Positions 52,750 through 61,176 of a stretch of DNA of 64,000 nucleotides are shown here, in pieces; the stretch's first letter is position 1, and every line of letters begins with the position of its first letter. This DNA comes from Desulfobacteraceae bacterium (GTDB lineage Bacteria > Desulfobacterota > Desulfobacteria > Desulfobacterales > UBA5852): NCBI GenBank assembly GCA_014237395.1, contig JABZFP010000043.1:157314-221313 (forward strand). Reading direction: 5' to 3'. Position numbers and translations under genes: made by a program. The notes under the pieces are model-generated. The model saw only the letters and a list, made by a program, of their open reading frames with translations. It made no database searches and had not been told where the DNA came from.

Positions 52750-53492
52750 GCACTTTCGGTTTTCATTACGGACAAAGTTTTGTTCACCGGCTGGATGTCC
52801 GCTTTAAGCTGATATGTCTCGTGCTATTGACATCGGCGGTCATGGTCGCCATGCCGACGGCCATGATGCCGATGTCACTGGGGGTCATCCTGCTCTGGAT
52901 CTCCCTTCGGCTGCCATTGCGGATCCTGGGCCGCGAGATGCTGGCGTTTTTCTTTTTTCTTCTGCTGGTTTTCAGCATGCGTGCCTTGTCCACACCCGGC
53001 GACCCCTGGCTGTCATGGGGGCCTTTGACCATCGCACGCGAGGGATTGCAGGCGGGGGGGCAGGTTGTCTGGCGCTTGCTGATGATTCTGATGCTTGGAC
53101 TGGTTTTCATCACCACCACGCGACCGTCCGAGTTGAAGGCGGCGGTTTACTGGCTGCTGCGACCGATTCCCTTCGTACCGGCCCACAAAGCCGCCACCAT
53201 GGTAGGACTCATGGTCCGGTTTATTCCCGTTTTGCACCAGCAGATGCGTGAAACCCAGAGTGCTCTGGACGCCCGTGCGGGCCTGCGGCGCCGTCACTCA
53301 TGGCGGCGGTTGCGGTATTTCATGCTGCCGACCCTGCGACGCATCTTACTGGCTGCCGACCAGTTGTCCCTGTCCATGATGGCCCGCGGATACGGGGACA
53401 AGCGCACGGAGCCCGCCTTTGGCGCACGACCCGCCGACGGACTGGCGGTGCTCGTGGCGGGGGTCGTTTTAACCGCAGCGTTCATGGTTTGA
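52737..53492 (+). CDS. bioN: BioN, ECF transporter T component
   Basis: A 251-residue transmembrane coupling protein with about five to six helices. The EcfT-family hallmark ARG pairs appear in DARAGLRRRHS and MMARGYGDKR, which contact the ATPase. It overlaps bioM by 13 bases and ends the biotin unit. No extra A2 ATPase is seen, as expected for a BioMNY system with a single ATPase type. Confidence 0.93.
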   Translation: MAELSTFGFHYGQSFVHRLDVRFKLICLVLLTSAVMVAMPTAMMPMSLGVILLWISLRLPLRILGREMLAFFFFLLLVFSMRALSTPGDPWLSWGPLTIAREGLQAGGQVVWRLLMILMLGLVFITTTRPSELKAAVYWLLRPIPFVPAHKAATMVGLMVRFIPVLHQQMRETQSALDARAGLRRRHSWRRLRYFMLPTLRRILLAADQLSLSMMARGYGDKRTEPAFGARPADGLAVLVAGVVLTAAFMV

Positions 53493-53610
53493 CACAACGA
53501 ATCCCGCGGTGATATACCCAGCCCGGCTCGCGCCGACGGCCGCTTGAATAGGTGACCCTTTACTATGGCAGCCGCTTTTCTGATGGCATACCTTACAAGA
53601 GAGAAAATCA

Positions 53611-54975
53611 TTGAAAGTCATCATCATCGGTGCCGGAGAGGTCGGGTTTCACATTGCCAGCCATCTGGCACGGGAAAACAAGGACGTCGTGGTGGTCGAT
53701 ACGAACCCGGAGACGCTGCGCCGTGTATCCGACAATCTCGACGTTCAGGTGCTCCAGGGGTCCGGCAGCAGTCCCGTCGTACTCGAGGAGGCCGGCATCC
53801 AATCCGCCGAAATCATGCTGGCCGTCACCAATAGCGACGAAGCCAATCTGGTGGCCTGTTTGGCGGCCGATGTCATTTCTCCCGCCACGAAAAAACTGGC
53901 CCGTATCCGGAACGCTGATTATGACGGCTACCATGAAACCTTCCGCGAGAAGGCGCCGCATATCGACACCGTGATCAACCCCGATACCGAGGTGGTCAAG
54001 ACCATCCTCGGGATGATGAAAGTGCCGGGGGCGGTGGATGTGGGGGAGTTTGCCGACGGGCGCATCAAGTTCGTGGGCATCTATCTCGATGATCGTTCGC
54101 CGCTGAATGGGGTCGAACTGGTGGATCTGCCGAGTCGCCTGGAGGGCATGCGGCTTCTGATCGCGGCGATCATGCGGGATGAGGAACTCATCATTCCGCG
54201 CGGGAAGGACCAGCTTCGGGCCGGCGATTTGGTCTATTTCATTACCGAAAGTGACCAGCTGGAACCGACCCTGCAAGCACTTGGCAAACAGGAAGCCCCG
54301 ATTAAGCGGGTGTTGATCATCGGCGGCGGGCGCATCGGATACCGCCTGGCCTCGCTTCTCGAAGACGAACCGATTTCCTGCAAAATCATCGAGAAGGACC
54401 CCGCTAAATGCGACAAGCTGGCCGAACGGCTGAACAAGGCGGTGGTGCTGCATGGGGACGGCTCCGACCAGGGTCTGCTGGCTGAAGAGAATGTCGGCGA
54501 CATGGATGCGGTGGTCACCCTGACCAACGATGAGGAAACCAATATCCTGGCTTCCCTGCTGGCGCGGCGTATGGGGATTCGCAAGTGCATTACCCGGATC
54601 AGCAAATTCAGCTACTTTCCGTTGATGACCACCATCGGAATCGAGCAGGTGGTCAGTCCGCGGTTGTCGGCCATCAATGGGATTCTTCAGCACGTGCGAC
54701 GCGGGAAAGTGCTTTCGGCCATGTCCATCAAGGGAGAACAGGCCGAGATCCTGGAAGCCGTGGCCATGGAAACGTCGGCCATCGTGGCCAAGCCCCTGCG
54801 CAACGTCGGTGTTCCCAAGGGGGCCTTGGTGGCGGCCGTCATGCGGCAGGATCACATCATTATTCCCTCTGGCGAAACCGTTATCGCACCGGATGATCGC
54901 ATTATCATCGTTGCCCGGCGCGAAGTCATTGCCCAAGTCGAAAAAATCCTGGCGGTCAAGCTGGAGTTCTTCTGA
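53611..54975 (+). CDS. trkA: TrkA, potassium uptake regulatory subunit
   Basis: A 454-residue cytosolic protein with two RCK repeats, each a TrkA-N Rossmann domain (IIGAGEVGFHIASHLA and IIGGGRIGYRLASLLE) and a TrkA-C domain. It gates the TrkH channel in response to nucleotides. The TTG start follows AAGAGAGAAA. It overlaps trkH by one base (TGATG). Confidence 0.95.
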   Translation: MKVIIIGAGEVGFHIASHLARENKDVVVVDTNPETLRRVSDNLDVQVLQGSGSSPVVLEEAGIQSAEIMLAVTNSDEANLVACLAADVISPATKKLARIRNADYDGYHETFREKAPHIDTVINPDTEVVKTILGMMKVPGAVDVGEFADGRIKFVGIYLDDRSPLNGVELVDLPSRLEGMRLLIAAIMRDEELIIPRGKDQLRAGDLVYFITESDQLEPTLQALGKQEAPIKRVLIIGGGRIGYRLASLLEDEPISCKIIEKDPAKCDKLAERLNKAVVLHGDGSDQGLLAEENVGDMDAVVTLTNDEETNILASLLARRMGIRKCITRISKFSYFPLMTTIGIEQVVSPRLSAINGILQHVRRGKVLSAMSIKGEQAEILEAVAMETSAIVAKPLRNVGVPKGALVAAVMRQDHIIIPSGETVIAPDDRIIIVARREVIAQVEKILAVKLEFF

Positions 54976-56423
54976 TGCACTGGCGCCATGTTTTCAAGGT
55001 GGTGGGGGTGCTGACGATAACCCTGGCGTTCACCATGGTAATCCCTCTGCTGGTCGGTCTTTTCTATCGGGATATGAGTGTCCGTCCTTTCTTGCAGGCC
55101 ATTGCGGCAACCCTGGCCGGCGGTGTGGCCTTTTATCTGACCGGTCGCACGGATCGTTCCGAATTCGTCAGCCAGCGGGAAGGTATGGCAATTGTGGCCC
55201 TGGGATGGACCGTGGCCGGTTTTTTCGGTGCCCTGCCGTTTTATTTCGAAGGGGAGTTCCCGACCTTGGTGGATGCCGTCTTCGAATCCGTATCCGGCTT
55301 TACGACCACGGGGGCCTCGGTACTCACCGATATCGAGGCGGTATCCAAGGGCCTCCTGTTGTGGCGCAGCCTCATCCAGTGGTTGGGCGGCATGGGGATT
55401 ATCGTCCTGGGCATTGCAATTCTGCCATTTTTGGGGATCGGGGGAATGCAGCTCTACAAGGCCGAGGTGCCGACACCCGTACCGGACAAGCTGCAGCCGC
55501 GAATTCGCGATACGGCCATGATCCTGTGGAAAGTGTATGCCCTGATCACGGTCTTGCAGGTGGCGGCCCTGTGGGCCGGCGGAATGTCGTTCTACGACGC
55601 TGTCAATCATGCCCTGACGACGCTGCCGACCGGCGGCTTTTCCACCAAGAATGCGTCCGTGGCGCAGTTTGACAGTCTTTACTTCGATCTGGTGATCAGT
55701 TTTTTCATGCTGCTGGCGGGGATCAACTTTTCCCTGCACTACCAGATGTTGCGGGGCAAGCCTTTGGCGTTCTGGCGTGATTCGGAATGCCGGTTTTTCC
55801 TGGGGGCTGTCCTGGTCTTGACGCTGATCGTGTCTTTCGACATCTGGCGGACGGTCTACGCCTCGCTGGGGGAAGCCCTGCGTTATGGCCTTTTTCAGGT
55901 GCTGTCGATCCTCACGACAACGGGGTATGCCACCGCCGATTACGAGCAATGGCCGGCCATGTCGCAGTTGATTCTGCTGCAGTGCATGTTTTTGGGGGCT
56001 TCGGCCGGTTCTACGGGGGGCGGCATGAAGTGCCTGCGGATCATGCTGTGTTTCAAATTCTGCTACAAGGAATTATTTTCCCTGATCCATCCGCGTGCGG
56101 TCAGTCATGTCAAAATCGCCGGTAAAGCCGTGCCCGACGACGTGCTGCGCAGCGTGCTGGGGTTTCTGGCGCTCTACATGGGGTTGTTCGGACTCTGCTC
56201 GGTTTTGCTGGCCGGACTGGGGGTGGATTTCACGACCGCCTTCGGTGCCGTTGCAGCCACCCTGGGCAACATCGGGCCTGGATTCGGCATGGTGGGGCCG
56301 GTCGAGAACTATGCCCAGATTCCCTATGCCGGAAAATGGCTGTTGATCTGGTGCATGCTGCTCGGACGGCTTGAAATTTATACCGTGGTGATTCTGCTGG
56401 TACCCGAATTCTATCGCAAGTAA
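54975..56423 (+). CDS. trkH: TrkH, potassium uptake channel subunit
   Basis: A 482-residue channel with about ten membrane segments. Four M-P-M selectivity loops are recognisable (SVSGFTTTGASV, LTTLPTGGFSTKNAS, ILTTTGYATADYE and AATLGNIGPGFG), as in TrkH/KtrB. Coupled translation with trkA via overlapping TGATG. No downstream gene is on the same strand until the tRNAs. Confidence 0.95.
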   Translation: MHWRHVFKVVGVLTITLAFTMVIPLLVGLFYRDMSVRPFLQAIAATLAGGVAFYLTGRTDRSEFVSQREGMAIVALGWTVAGFFGALPFYFEGEFPTLVDAVFESVSGFTTTGASVLTDIEAVSKGLLLWRSLIQWLGGMGIIVLGIAILPFLGIGGMQLYKAEVPTPVPDKLQPRIRDTAMILWKVYALITVLQVAALWAGGMSFYDAVNHALTTLPTGGFSTKNASVAQFDSLYFDLVISFFMLLAGINFSLHYQMLRGKPLAFWRDSECRFFLGAVLVLTLIVSFDIWRTVYASLGEALRYGLFQVLSILTTTGYATADYEQWPAMSQLILLQCMFLGASAGSTGGGMKCLRIMLCFKFCYKELFSLIHPRAVSHVKIAGKAVPDDVLRSVLGFLALYMGLFGLCSVLLAGLGVDFTTAFGAVAATLGNIGPGFGMVGPVENYAQIPYAGKWLLIWCMLLGRLEIYTVVILLVPEFYRK

Positions 56424-56567
56424 GCTAAGCCAGAGGGAATACAGGAAATCGGGAGAGCATGAACGCCCACCCACCGCCTGTCCCAGGGGCAAACCGTTTT
56501 GAAAAATAGGGATAGGAAGGGGCCACCGGACGGTCTTGAAAAATCCGATTTTATGGGTAGTTTTGGG

Positions 56568-56598
56568 TTGACAAGACCGCGCAGGCTGTATAGATAAT
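56568..56598 (+). promoter_or_regulatory. Promoter of the tRNA unit
   Basis: TTGACA (56568-56573) precedes the AT-rich TATAGATAAT block (56589-56598). The -10 can be read as TATAGA, TAGATA or GATAAT (spacers 15, 17 and 19), so the exact hexamer is unclear. It starts 16 bases before tRNA-Lys. Confidence 0.6.
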
Positions 56599-56613
56599 GG
56601 CGTTTCTTGACTG

Positions 56614-56689
56614 GGGCCGTTAACTCAGTCGGTAGAGTATCTGCCTTTTAAGCAGAGAGTCGCTGGTTCGAGCCCAGCACGGCCCACCA
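56614..56689 (+). tRNA. tRNA-Lys (anticodon TTT)
   Basis: A 76-nt tRNA with 7-base acceptor stem GGGCCGT/ACGGCCC, anticodon loop C-T-TTT-A-A between CTGC and GCAG, T-loop GGTTCGAGCC and an encoded CCA end. All stems are intact. Confidence 0.96.
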
Positions 56690-56692
56690 CGC

Positions 56693-56770
56693 GTCCCCAT
56701 CGTCTAGCCCGGTCCAGGACACCGGCCTTTCACGCCGGCGACAGGGGTTCGAATCCCCTTGGGGACGCCA
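56693..56770 (+). tRNA. tRNA-Glu (anticodon TTC)
   Basis: A 78-nt tRNA with acceptor stem GTCCCCA/TGGGGAC, discriminator G, encoded CCA, anticodon loop C-T-TTC-A-C between CCGGC and GCCGG, and T-loop GGTTCGAATCC. Only three bases separate it from tRNA-Lys. Confidence 0.96.
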
Positions 56771-56780
56771 CTTGCAGACA

Positions 56781-56811
56781 ACAGGCACTTTTCTGAGTGC
56801 CTGTTTTATTA
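56781..56811 (+). terminator. Terminator after the tRNA pair
   Basis: ACAGGCACT (56781-56789) and AGTGCCTGT (56796-56804) pair perfectly around a six-base loop, followed by TTTATTAT. Confidence 0.85.
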
Positions 56812-56848
56812 TAGTCCGGGTGCAGTTGCCGGACATTGGGCTATTCCA

Positions 56849-56879
56849 ACCCCCGGGTGCCTCACCCGGGGGTTTTTTA
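56849..56879 (+). terminator. Second strong terminator
   Basis: ACCCCCGGGTG (56849-56859) and CACCCGGGGGT (56863-56873) form an 11-base stem with a three-base loop and a T6 run. It lies 45 bases after the first terminator. Confidence 0.85.
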
Positions 56880-57038
56880 TTGCATAGCCCGGCATCATCC
56901 AATTTAAGTGCACAACCCCTGTGATCGTTCCATATATTTTCGAGATGGGCTGTGATAGCAATGAGCGAGATCTGCCGTTGAACGGACGAAATGATGAAAC
57001 GGCGCATGCAGGAACATCTTATGTTAAGGGAAAACGGC

Positions 57039-57745
57039 ATGCGGATTCGTTTAAAAAAACTTGCAACGCCCAGCGTTGTTTCATGGGCACTGACAACCGT
57101 GGTCCGCTTGTGGTTCGGTACCGTCCGTGTCCAGATTTTGAACCGGGCTCGGTTTGAACGGTTTGCGCTGGATCCGGCATCCGGCAACATCGTGGCCGGG
57201 GCCTGGCATCGCAATGCTGTTTTCCTATTCTATTTTTTTCGCACCTTGGGCCCTCGTGGCGTCATGATCAGCCGCAGCAAGGACGGGGACATCGTGGCAC
57301 ATGTGGCTCGCCGGTTCGGGTACACCACCATGCGGGGATCATCATCGAGGGGGGGTGCCCGAGCCCTTCAGCAGATGATCGCCTACATGCAAGAAACCCA
57401 TGAAAAGCGGTTATGCGGCACCCCGGTTGACGGTCCCCGCGGTCCGGCTCGTATCGTTAAAAAAGGAATGCTGGCCGTGGCCAAGGAAGCGGGTGCCCTG
57501 TTCGTTCCCATCGCGTGTTCCGGAACCCGTGTCCTGACCTTTCACAAGGCATGGGACAAGTCGATGATCCACTGCCATTCAGTAAAATGATCATTGATTT
57601 TGGCGAGCCATTCCGCATCGCCGCCGATGCCGATGATGCGGAGATGGAAATCATGCGTCTTCGCGCGGAGCAGTCTCTGAATGACATGACCGACAACCTG
57701 GATCGAATTTGCGGGTATGCGGTGTCAATGTCCAAGGCGAAATAG
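57039..57745 (+). pseudogene. DUF374 lysophospholipid acyltransferase-like, frameshifted
   Basis: A DUF374-family protein of about 235 residues in two frames. The first part (57039-57590) has WHRNAVFLFYFF, SRSKDGDIVAHVARRFGY, RGSSSRGGARAL and PVDGPRGPA, and runs to VLTFHKAWDKSMI. The normal continuation PLPFSKMIIDFGEPFRI is found one frame over, up to the stop at 57745. One missing base near 57569-57571 explains it. Either the gene is broken or the base is a sequencing error. The family resembles acyltransferases acting on lipid A or lysophospholipids. The start at 57039 follows AAGGGAAAACGGC. Confidence 0.8.
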
Positions 57746-57861
57746 AGGCGGGGTTAATTCTCCGTTTGAGAACAAAAATCTGCTGTTTTTACCGATGCCC
57801 CCCGTGGCTCTCAATGGGAATCCCGGGTGCGAGATTTCTCGAAAACCGCCACATCGACAGC

Positions 57862-58911
57862 CTAACGATCCCAGGAAAAAAGAGATGCCCCCAGTCCTAG
57901 GAAAGTTCCGGTCATCAGGAGCAAGACCGTTATCTCCGGCAGCACATCCACCAAACCCGCCCCGTCGTTCATGATTCTGCGGATGCCGGTTAGCAGATGC
58001 GTCAGCGGAAAGGCCTGGGCGACATGTTTAATCCATTCGGGCGCGCCTTCAAGCGAAAACCATACTTCGGAGAGAAACATCATAGGCCATGAAATGAAAT
58101 TCAGGGTGCCGGTGGTAAACTCTTCGCTGGTCCCCCGCGCCGCCAGGACAAGCCCCATCGACGTCAGGCTGAGACTGCCCAGAAAAAACAGCAGGAAAAT
58201 ATTGCCCAGTGATCCTTCCACATGGAAATGAAACACCAGGTCGCACCCGAACCAGACCACCACCAGGGTAAACATCAGGAGAAAAAGCCGCGACAACATC
58301 TGGGCGCTCAAGTATTCGAAAGCGGTCAGCGGGGTGGCCTTCAGGCGCCTGAGGGCCCCGTTTTTACGGTAACGGACAACGATGTAGCCGACCCCCCAGA
58401 GCGCACTGAACATCATGTTCATGGCTAAAATCCCGGGAAACAACCAGTCGATGTAGCGGATTTCGGCACTGTGAATCCGGCCGCGCTGGACCAGTGAAGA
58501 ATCGACTTGACCGGCAAGGCTGGCCTGAAATATTTTTTCAACCAGGTGACCGTTGGGGGCGGAATCGTTGATCCAGTAGTGGTAGGGCGGCGGACCTGTC
58601 CGGATCACGATGTCGACTTTGTGGTGCCGCAGTTTTTGCATGGCCTCGGTTTGAGAGGCGAACCCCACGAACTGCAGGAACCGTGTCTTTTTAAATGCGT
58701 CCGGCAGTTCCAGGGACGCCACTGCAACGCCATTCGTTGGTTGCGGAAAAACACCAATTTTATAGGCGGTGGGCTCCTTTCCCCCGAAGAGGATGCCGAA
58801 GCCGGCCACCAGCAGAAAGGGGAAGAGGAAATTCCATCCGAATGATGCCCGATCCCGGAAAAACTCCCAGTTGCGGGCCTTGAACATGATCCAGATCCGT
58901 TTGATGCGCAT
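57862..58911 (-). CDS. ABC-2 type transporter permease
   Basis: A 349-residue permease with one N-terminal helix (about 27-45), a large extracytoplasmic domain (about 50-170) and a cluster of five helices in the C-terminal half, with the ABC-2 motif region FAARGTSEEFTTGTLNFISWPMMFLS (short form LAARGTSEEF). This is the DrrB/YhhJ layout of exporters for drugs or lipids. It is three bases after the ATPase gene. Substrate is not evident. Confidence 0.88.
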   Translation of the reverse strand: MRIKRIWIMFKARNWEFFRDRASFGWNFLFPFLLVAGFGILFGGKEPTAYKIGVFPQPTNGVAVASLELPDAFKKTRFLQFVGFASQTEAMQKLRHHKVDIVIRTGPPPYHYWINDSAPNGHLVEKIFQASLAGQVDSSLVQRGRIHSAEIRYIDWLFPGILAMNMMFSALWGVGYIVVRYRKNGALRRLKATPLTAFEYLSAQMLSRLFLLMFTLVVVWFGCDLVFHFHVEGSLGNIFLLFFLGSLSLTSMGLVLAARGTSEEFTTGTLNFISWPMMFLSEVWFSLEGAPEWIKHVAQAFPLTHLLTGIRRIMNDGAGLVDVLPEITVLLLMTGTFLGLGASLFSWDR

Positions 58912-58914
58912 GGG

Positions 58915-59799
58915 CTAGTCCCGTAATTGTCGACCCGTAAGGTTGAGAAAAACGTGCTCGAGATTCGGTGAATGCACCGACATGTCGGATAAATCGACCT
59001 GGCAGGAAAGAAGCTGTTTGAGACAATCGTCAATATTGGACGTTTGAATATGGACGGCGCCGTTTATCTCCTGTAGATTGAGGGGCAGGGTCTCGAGCGG
59101 CTGTCGGAAACTGCGGCGCGGCAGGACAACGGTAACGCCTTCGCAATGCTTGCGAATCATGGCTTCCGGCGCTCCCCGGGCGATAATCCGACCATGGTCC
59201 ATGATGGCGACTTCGTCGCAGAGATGCTGGGCTTCTTCCATGTAGTGCGTGGTCAGTATGATGGTTTTGCCCGAGGCTTTGATAGCATTGACAATATCCC
59301 AAAGGTTGCGCCGGGCCTGGGGATCCAGGCCGGTGGAGGGCTCGTCTAAAAACAACAGCTGGGGCCGGTTCACCAGGGCCAGTGCCAGCAGAAAACGCTG
59401 TCGCTGGCCACCCGACAAATTTTCATGCCGCTGGTGCTTGAATTCCTGCAGCTGACATTGCTTAACCAGGTTGTCCAGATTCTCGGTATGCTCGTAGAGC
59501 GCCTTGAAAACCTGCAGCGTCTCCCATACGGTCAGCATGGCCAGCAACGATGTCTGCTGAAATTGAATGCCCACCTCGTTTTTGAATGTTGCGGCACGGG
59601 GGTGCCCTTTGTAGAGGATATCGCCCGAGGTGGGCGGCAGGATATTTTCAATGACCTCGAGGGTCGTGGTTTTACCGGCGCCGTTCGGCCCCAGCAGACC
59701 GAAACAACTGCCGGCCTGGATGGCAAAGCTGACGTCGTTGACCGCCACCAGGCGGCCGTAGGTTTTGGTCAGGTTGTTAACGGCCAGGATGGGTGCCAT
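58915..59799 (-). CDS. ABC-2 exporter ATPase
   Basis: A 294-residue ATPase with Walker A GPNGAGKTTT, Q-loop QFQQTSL, signature LSGGQRQR, Walker B LLFLDEPSTGLD and switch LTTHYMEEAQ. The tail (about 220-294) is the DrrA-type regulatory domain. It pairs with the adjacent permease. The ATG is preceded by CTGAAAGGAAC on the minus strand. Confidence 0.92.
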   Translation of the reverse strand: MAPILAVNNLTKTYGRLVAVNDVSFAIQAGSCFGLLGPNGAGKTTTLEVIENILPPTSGDILYKGHPRAATFKNEVGIQFQQTSLLAMLTVWETLQVFKALYEHTENLDNLVKQCQLQEFKHQRHENLSGGQRQRFLLALALVNRPQLLFLDEPSTGLDPQARRNLWDIVNAIKASGKTIILTTHYMEEAQHLCDEVAIMDHGRIIARGAPEAMIRKHCEGVTVVLPRRSFRQPLETLPLNLQEINGAVHIQTSNIDDCLKQLLSCQVDLSDMSVHSPNLEHVFLNLTGRQLRD

Positions 59800-60073
59800 C
59801 GCATCATGTTCCTTTCAGGGGAAAGTGCCCTCGCAAATTGATACATTTCAGTCCGCTTGGCAACCCCCTTTGCCATGGAAAGGATCCACCGATGGGGCGA
59901 TGATGGCATGCTCCAGTCGATGGATTTGAAGAAAACAGGTCTTTTGAATCCTGGACGGTTCTGTTATCTTTCGTTCTGAAATCCCGGCGAAAGGTTTCTC
60001 AAGCCCCCAATCTTTTCGGCATATTTTGGCGGGGCTGTTCCGTTAACGATAGTGCTTTCGAACAGGACCCAGC

Positions 60074-60622
60074 ATGATGAAACGAATTATACCGCTGTCC
60101 TTCGTGATTGTTTTCTGCTTATCCACACTATCCTGCACCAGTATGAAATCCCACCATATCGTTGGACTAAAGCAGGTTCTGACGGAAAAGGATTTAAGTC
60201 AGGAGAGCGTCTGGAAAATGGGCAATGATGTCTTCTTTGTAAGACGCATGGATGACAATACGCTCATGGCGGCCGCAATGGATTGGAATAACCATACGCA
60301 GACCTATTCTGTTGTTTCCTATCCGATGGTGGTTTCGAAACTTGGGGCGTACACCTTTCTTAACATCAAAGATGGCGACCTGTTTACCATACTGCGGCTC
60401 GTGGGCGCCAAAGATGACGCCGTGGTATTGTTATCGGTCAACAGCGATAAGATTGAAACGGACATGGATGCGGGCCGTATCAAAGCCCACAGAGATGATC
60501 AGTCTTTTATATTCGGAGGCTCCAAGGCGGAATTGGACCGCTATATTGAAACCAATATCCATACGTTGTTTTCGCTTGAGATGGTCGGTGTCGTCGAGCT
60601 GCTTTCAGGCGATTTGAAATAA
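60074..60622 (+). CDS. Lipoprotein of unknown function
   Basis: A 182-residue protein with a signal peptide ending in an STLSC lipobox (Cys21). The mature part is a mix of short beta-prone stretches with Asp/Lys; no known domain is recognised. The ATG follows ACAGGACCCAGC, a modest ribosome site. It is co-directional with the thioesterase 46 bases later. Confidence 0.7.
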   Translation: MMKRIIPLSFVIVFCLSTLSCTSMKSHHIVGLKQVLTEKDLSQESVWKMGNDVFFVRRMDDNTLMAAAMDWNNHTQTYSVVSYPMVVSKLGAYTFLNIKDGDLFTILRLVGAKDDAVVLLSVNSDKIETDMDAGRIKAHRDDQSFIFGGSKAELDRYIETNIHTLFSLEMVGVVELLSGDLK

Positions 60623-60668
60623 CGTAGCGAACCTCCCACAATGGTCAATACAGAAAGCGATCGGTCGG

Positions 60669-61088
60669 ATGGATAGAGAGAAAAAGATTCTGGCGCATGT
60701 CAGCAATGATGCGTTCGCCCGGCAATTAGGGGCCGTGGTTGACATCATCAAGCCGGGCCACAGTCGTGTCACGTTGTCCGTGACCGACGATATGCTCAAC
60801 TTTCACGGCATGACCCATGGCGGCGTGATATTCGCCCTTGGCGATATCGCTTTTGCGGCGGCGAGCAATTCCCACGGCCAAACGGCGGTCGCGCTGAATG
60901 TCGCCATCAGCTTCCTGAAAGCATCCAGGGCCGGCGACCGGCTTGTCGCCGAAGCTACGGAACAGCATACTTCCGGACCAACCGCGCTTTATGATATCAC
61001 GATCAGGGATGACCGCACCGGCGAACTCGTGGCCAAGAGTCAAGACCTGGTTTATCGCAAAAAAGAATGGTTCGTACCGGAAGACTAA
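60669..61088 (+). CDS. PaaI-type hotdog thioesterase
   Basis: A 139-residue hotdog-fold acyl-CoA thioesterase. The key motif HGGVIFALGDIAFAAASNSHG contains the catalytic Asp-region and matches PaaI, which hydrolyses ring-hydroxylated phenylacetyl-CoA and similar thioesters. Substrate is unknown here; no paa genes lie near. Confidence 0.88.
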   Translation: MDREKKILAHVSNDAFARQLGAVVDIIKPGHSRVTLSVTDDMLNFHGMTHGGVIFALGDIAFAAASNSHGQTAVALNVAISFLKASRAGDRLVAEATEQHTSGPTALYDITIRDDRTGELVAKSQDLVYRKKEWFVPED

Positions 61089-61176
61089 CAGGGTACGATT
61101 TCGATACCCCCTTGCATGCCGGAATGCTTCGCCGATGCCGATACGGTCCTAATTCAAAAATTCCCCGGGGATAACG

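Noticed and set aside
53608..54936. A 442-residue minus-strand frame opposite trkA
   Set aside because: It is antisense to trkA and its composition is His/Asp-rich as expected from a reversed coding frame.
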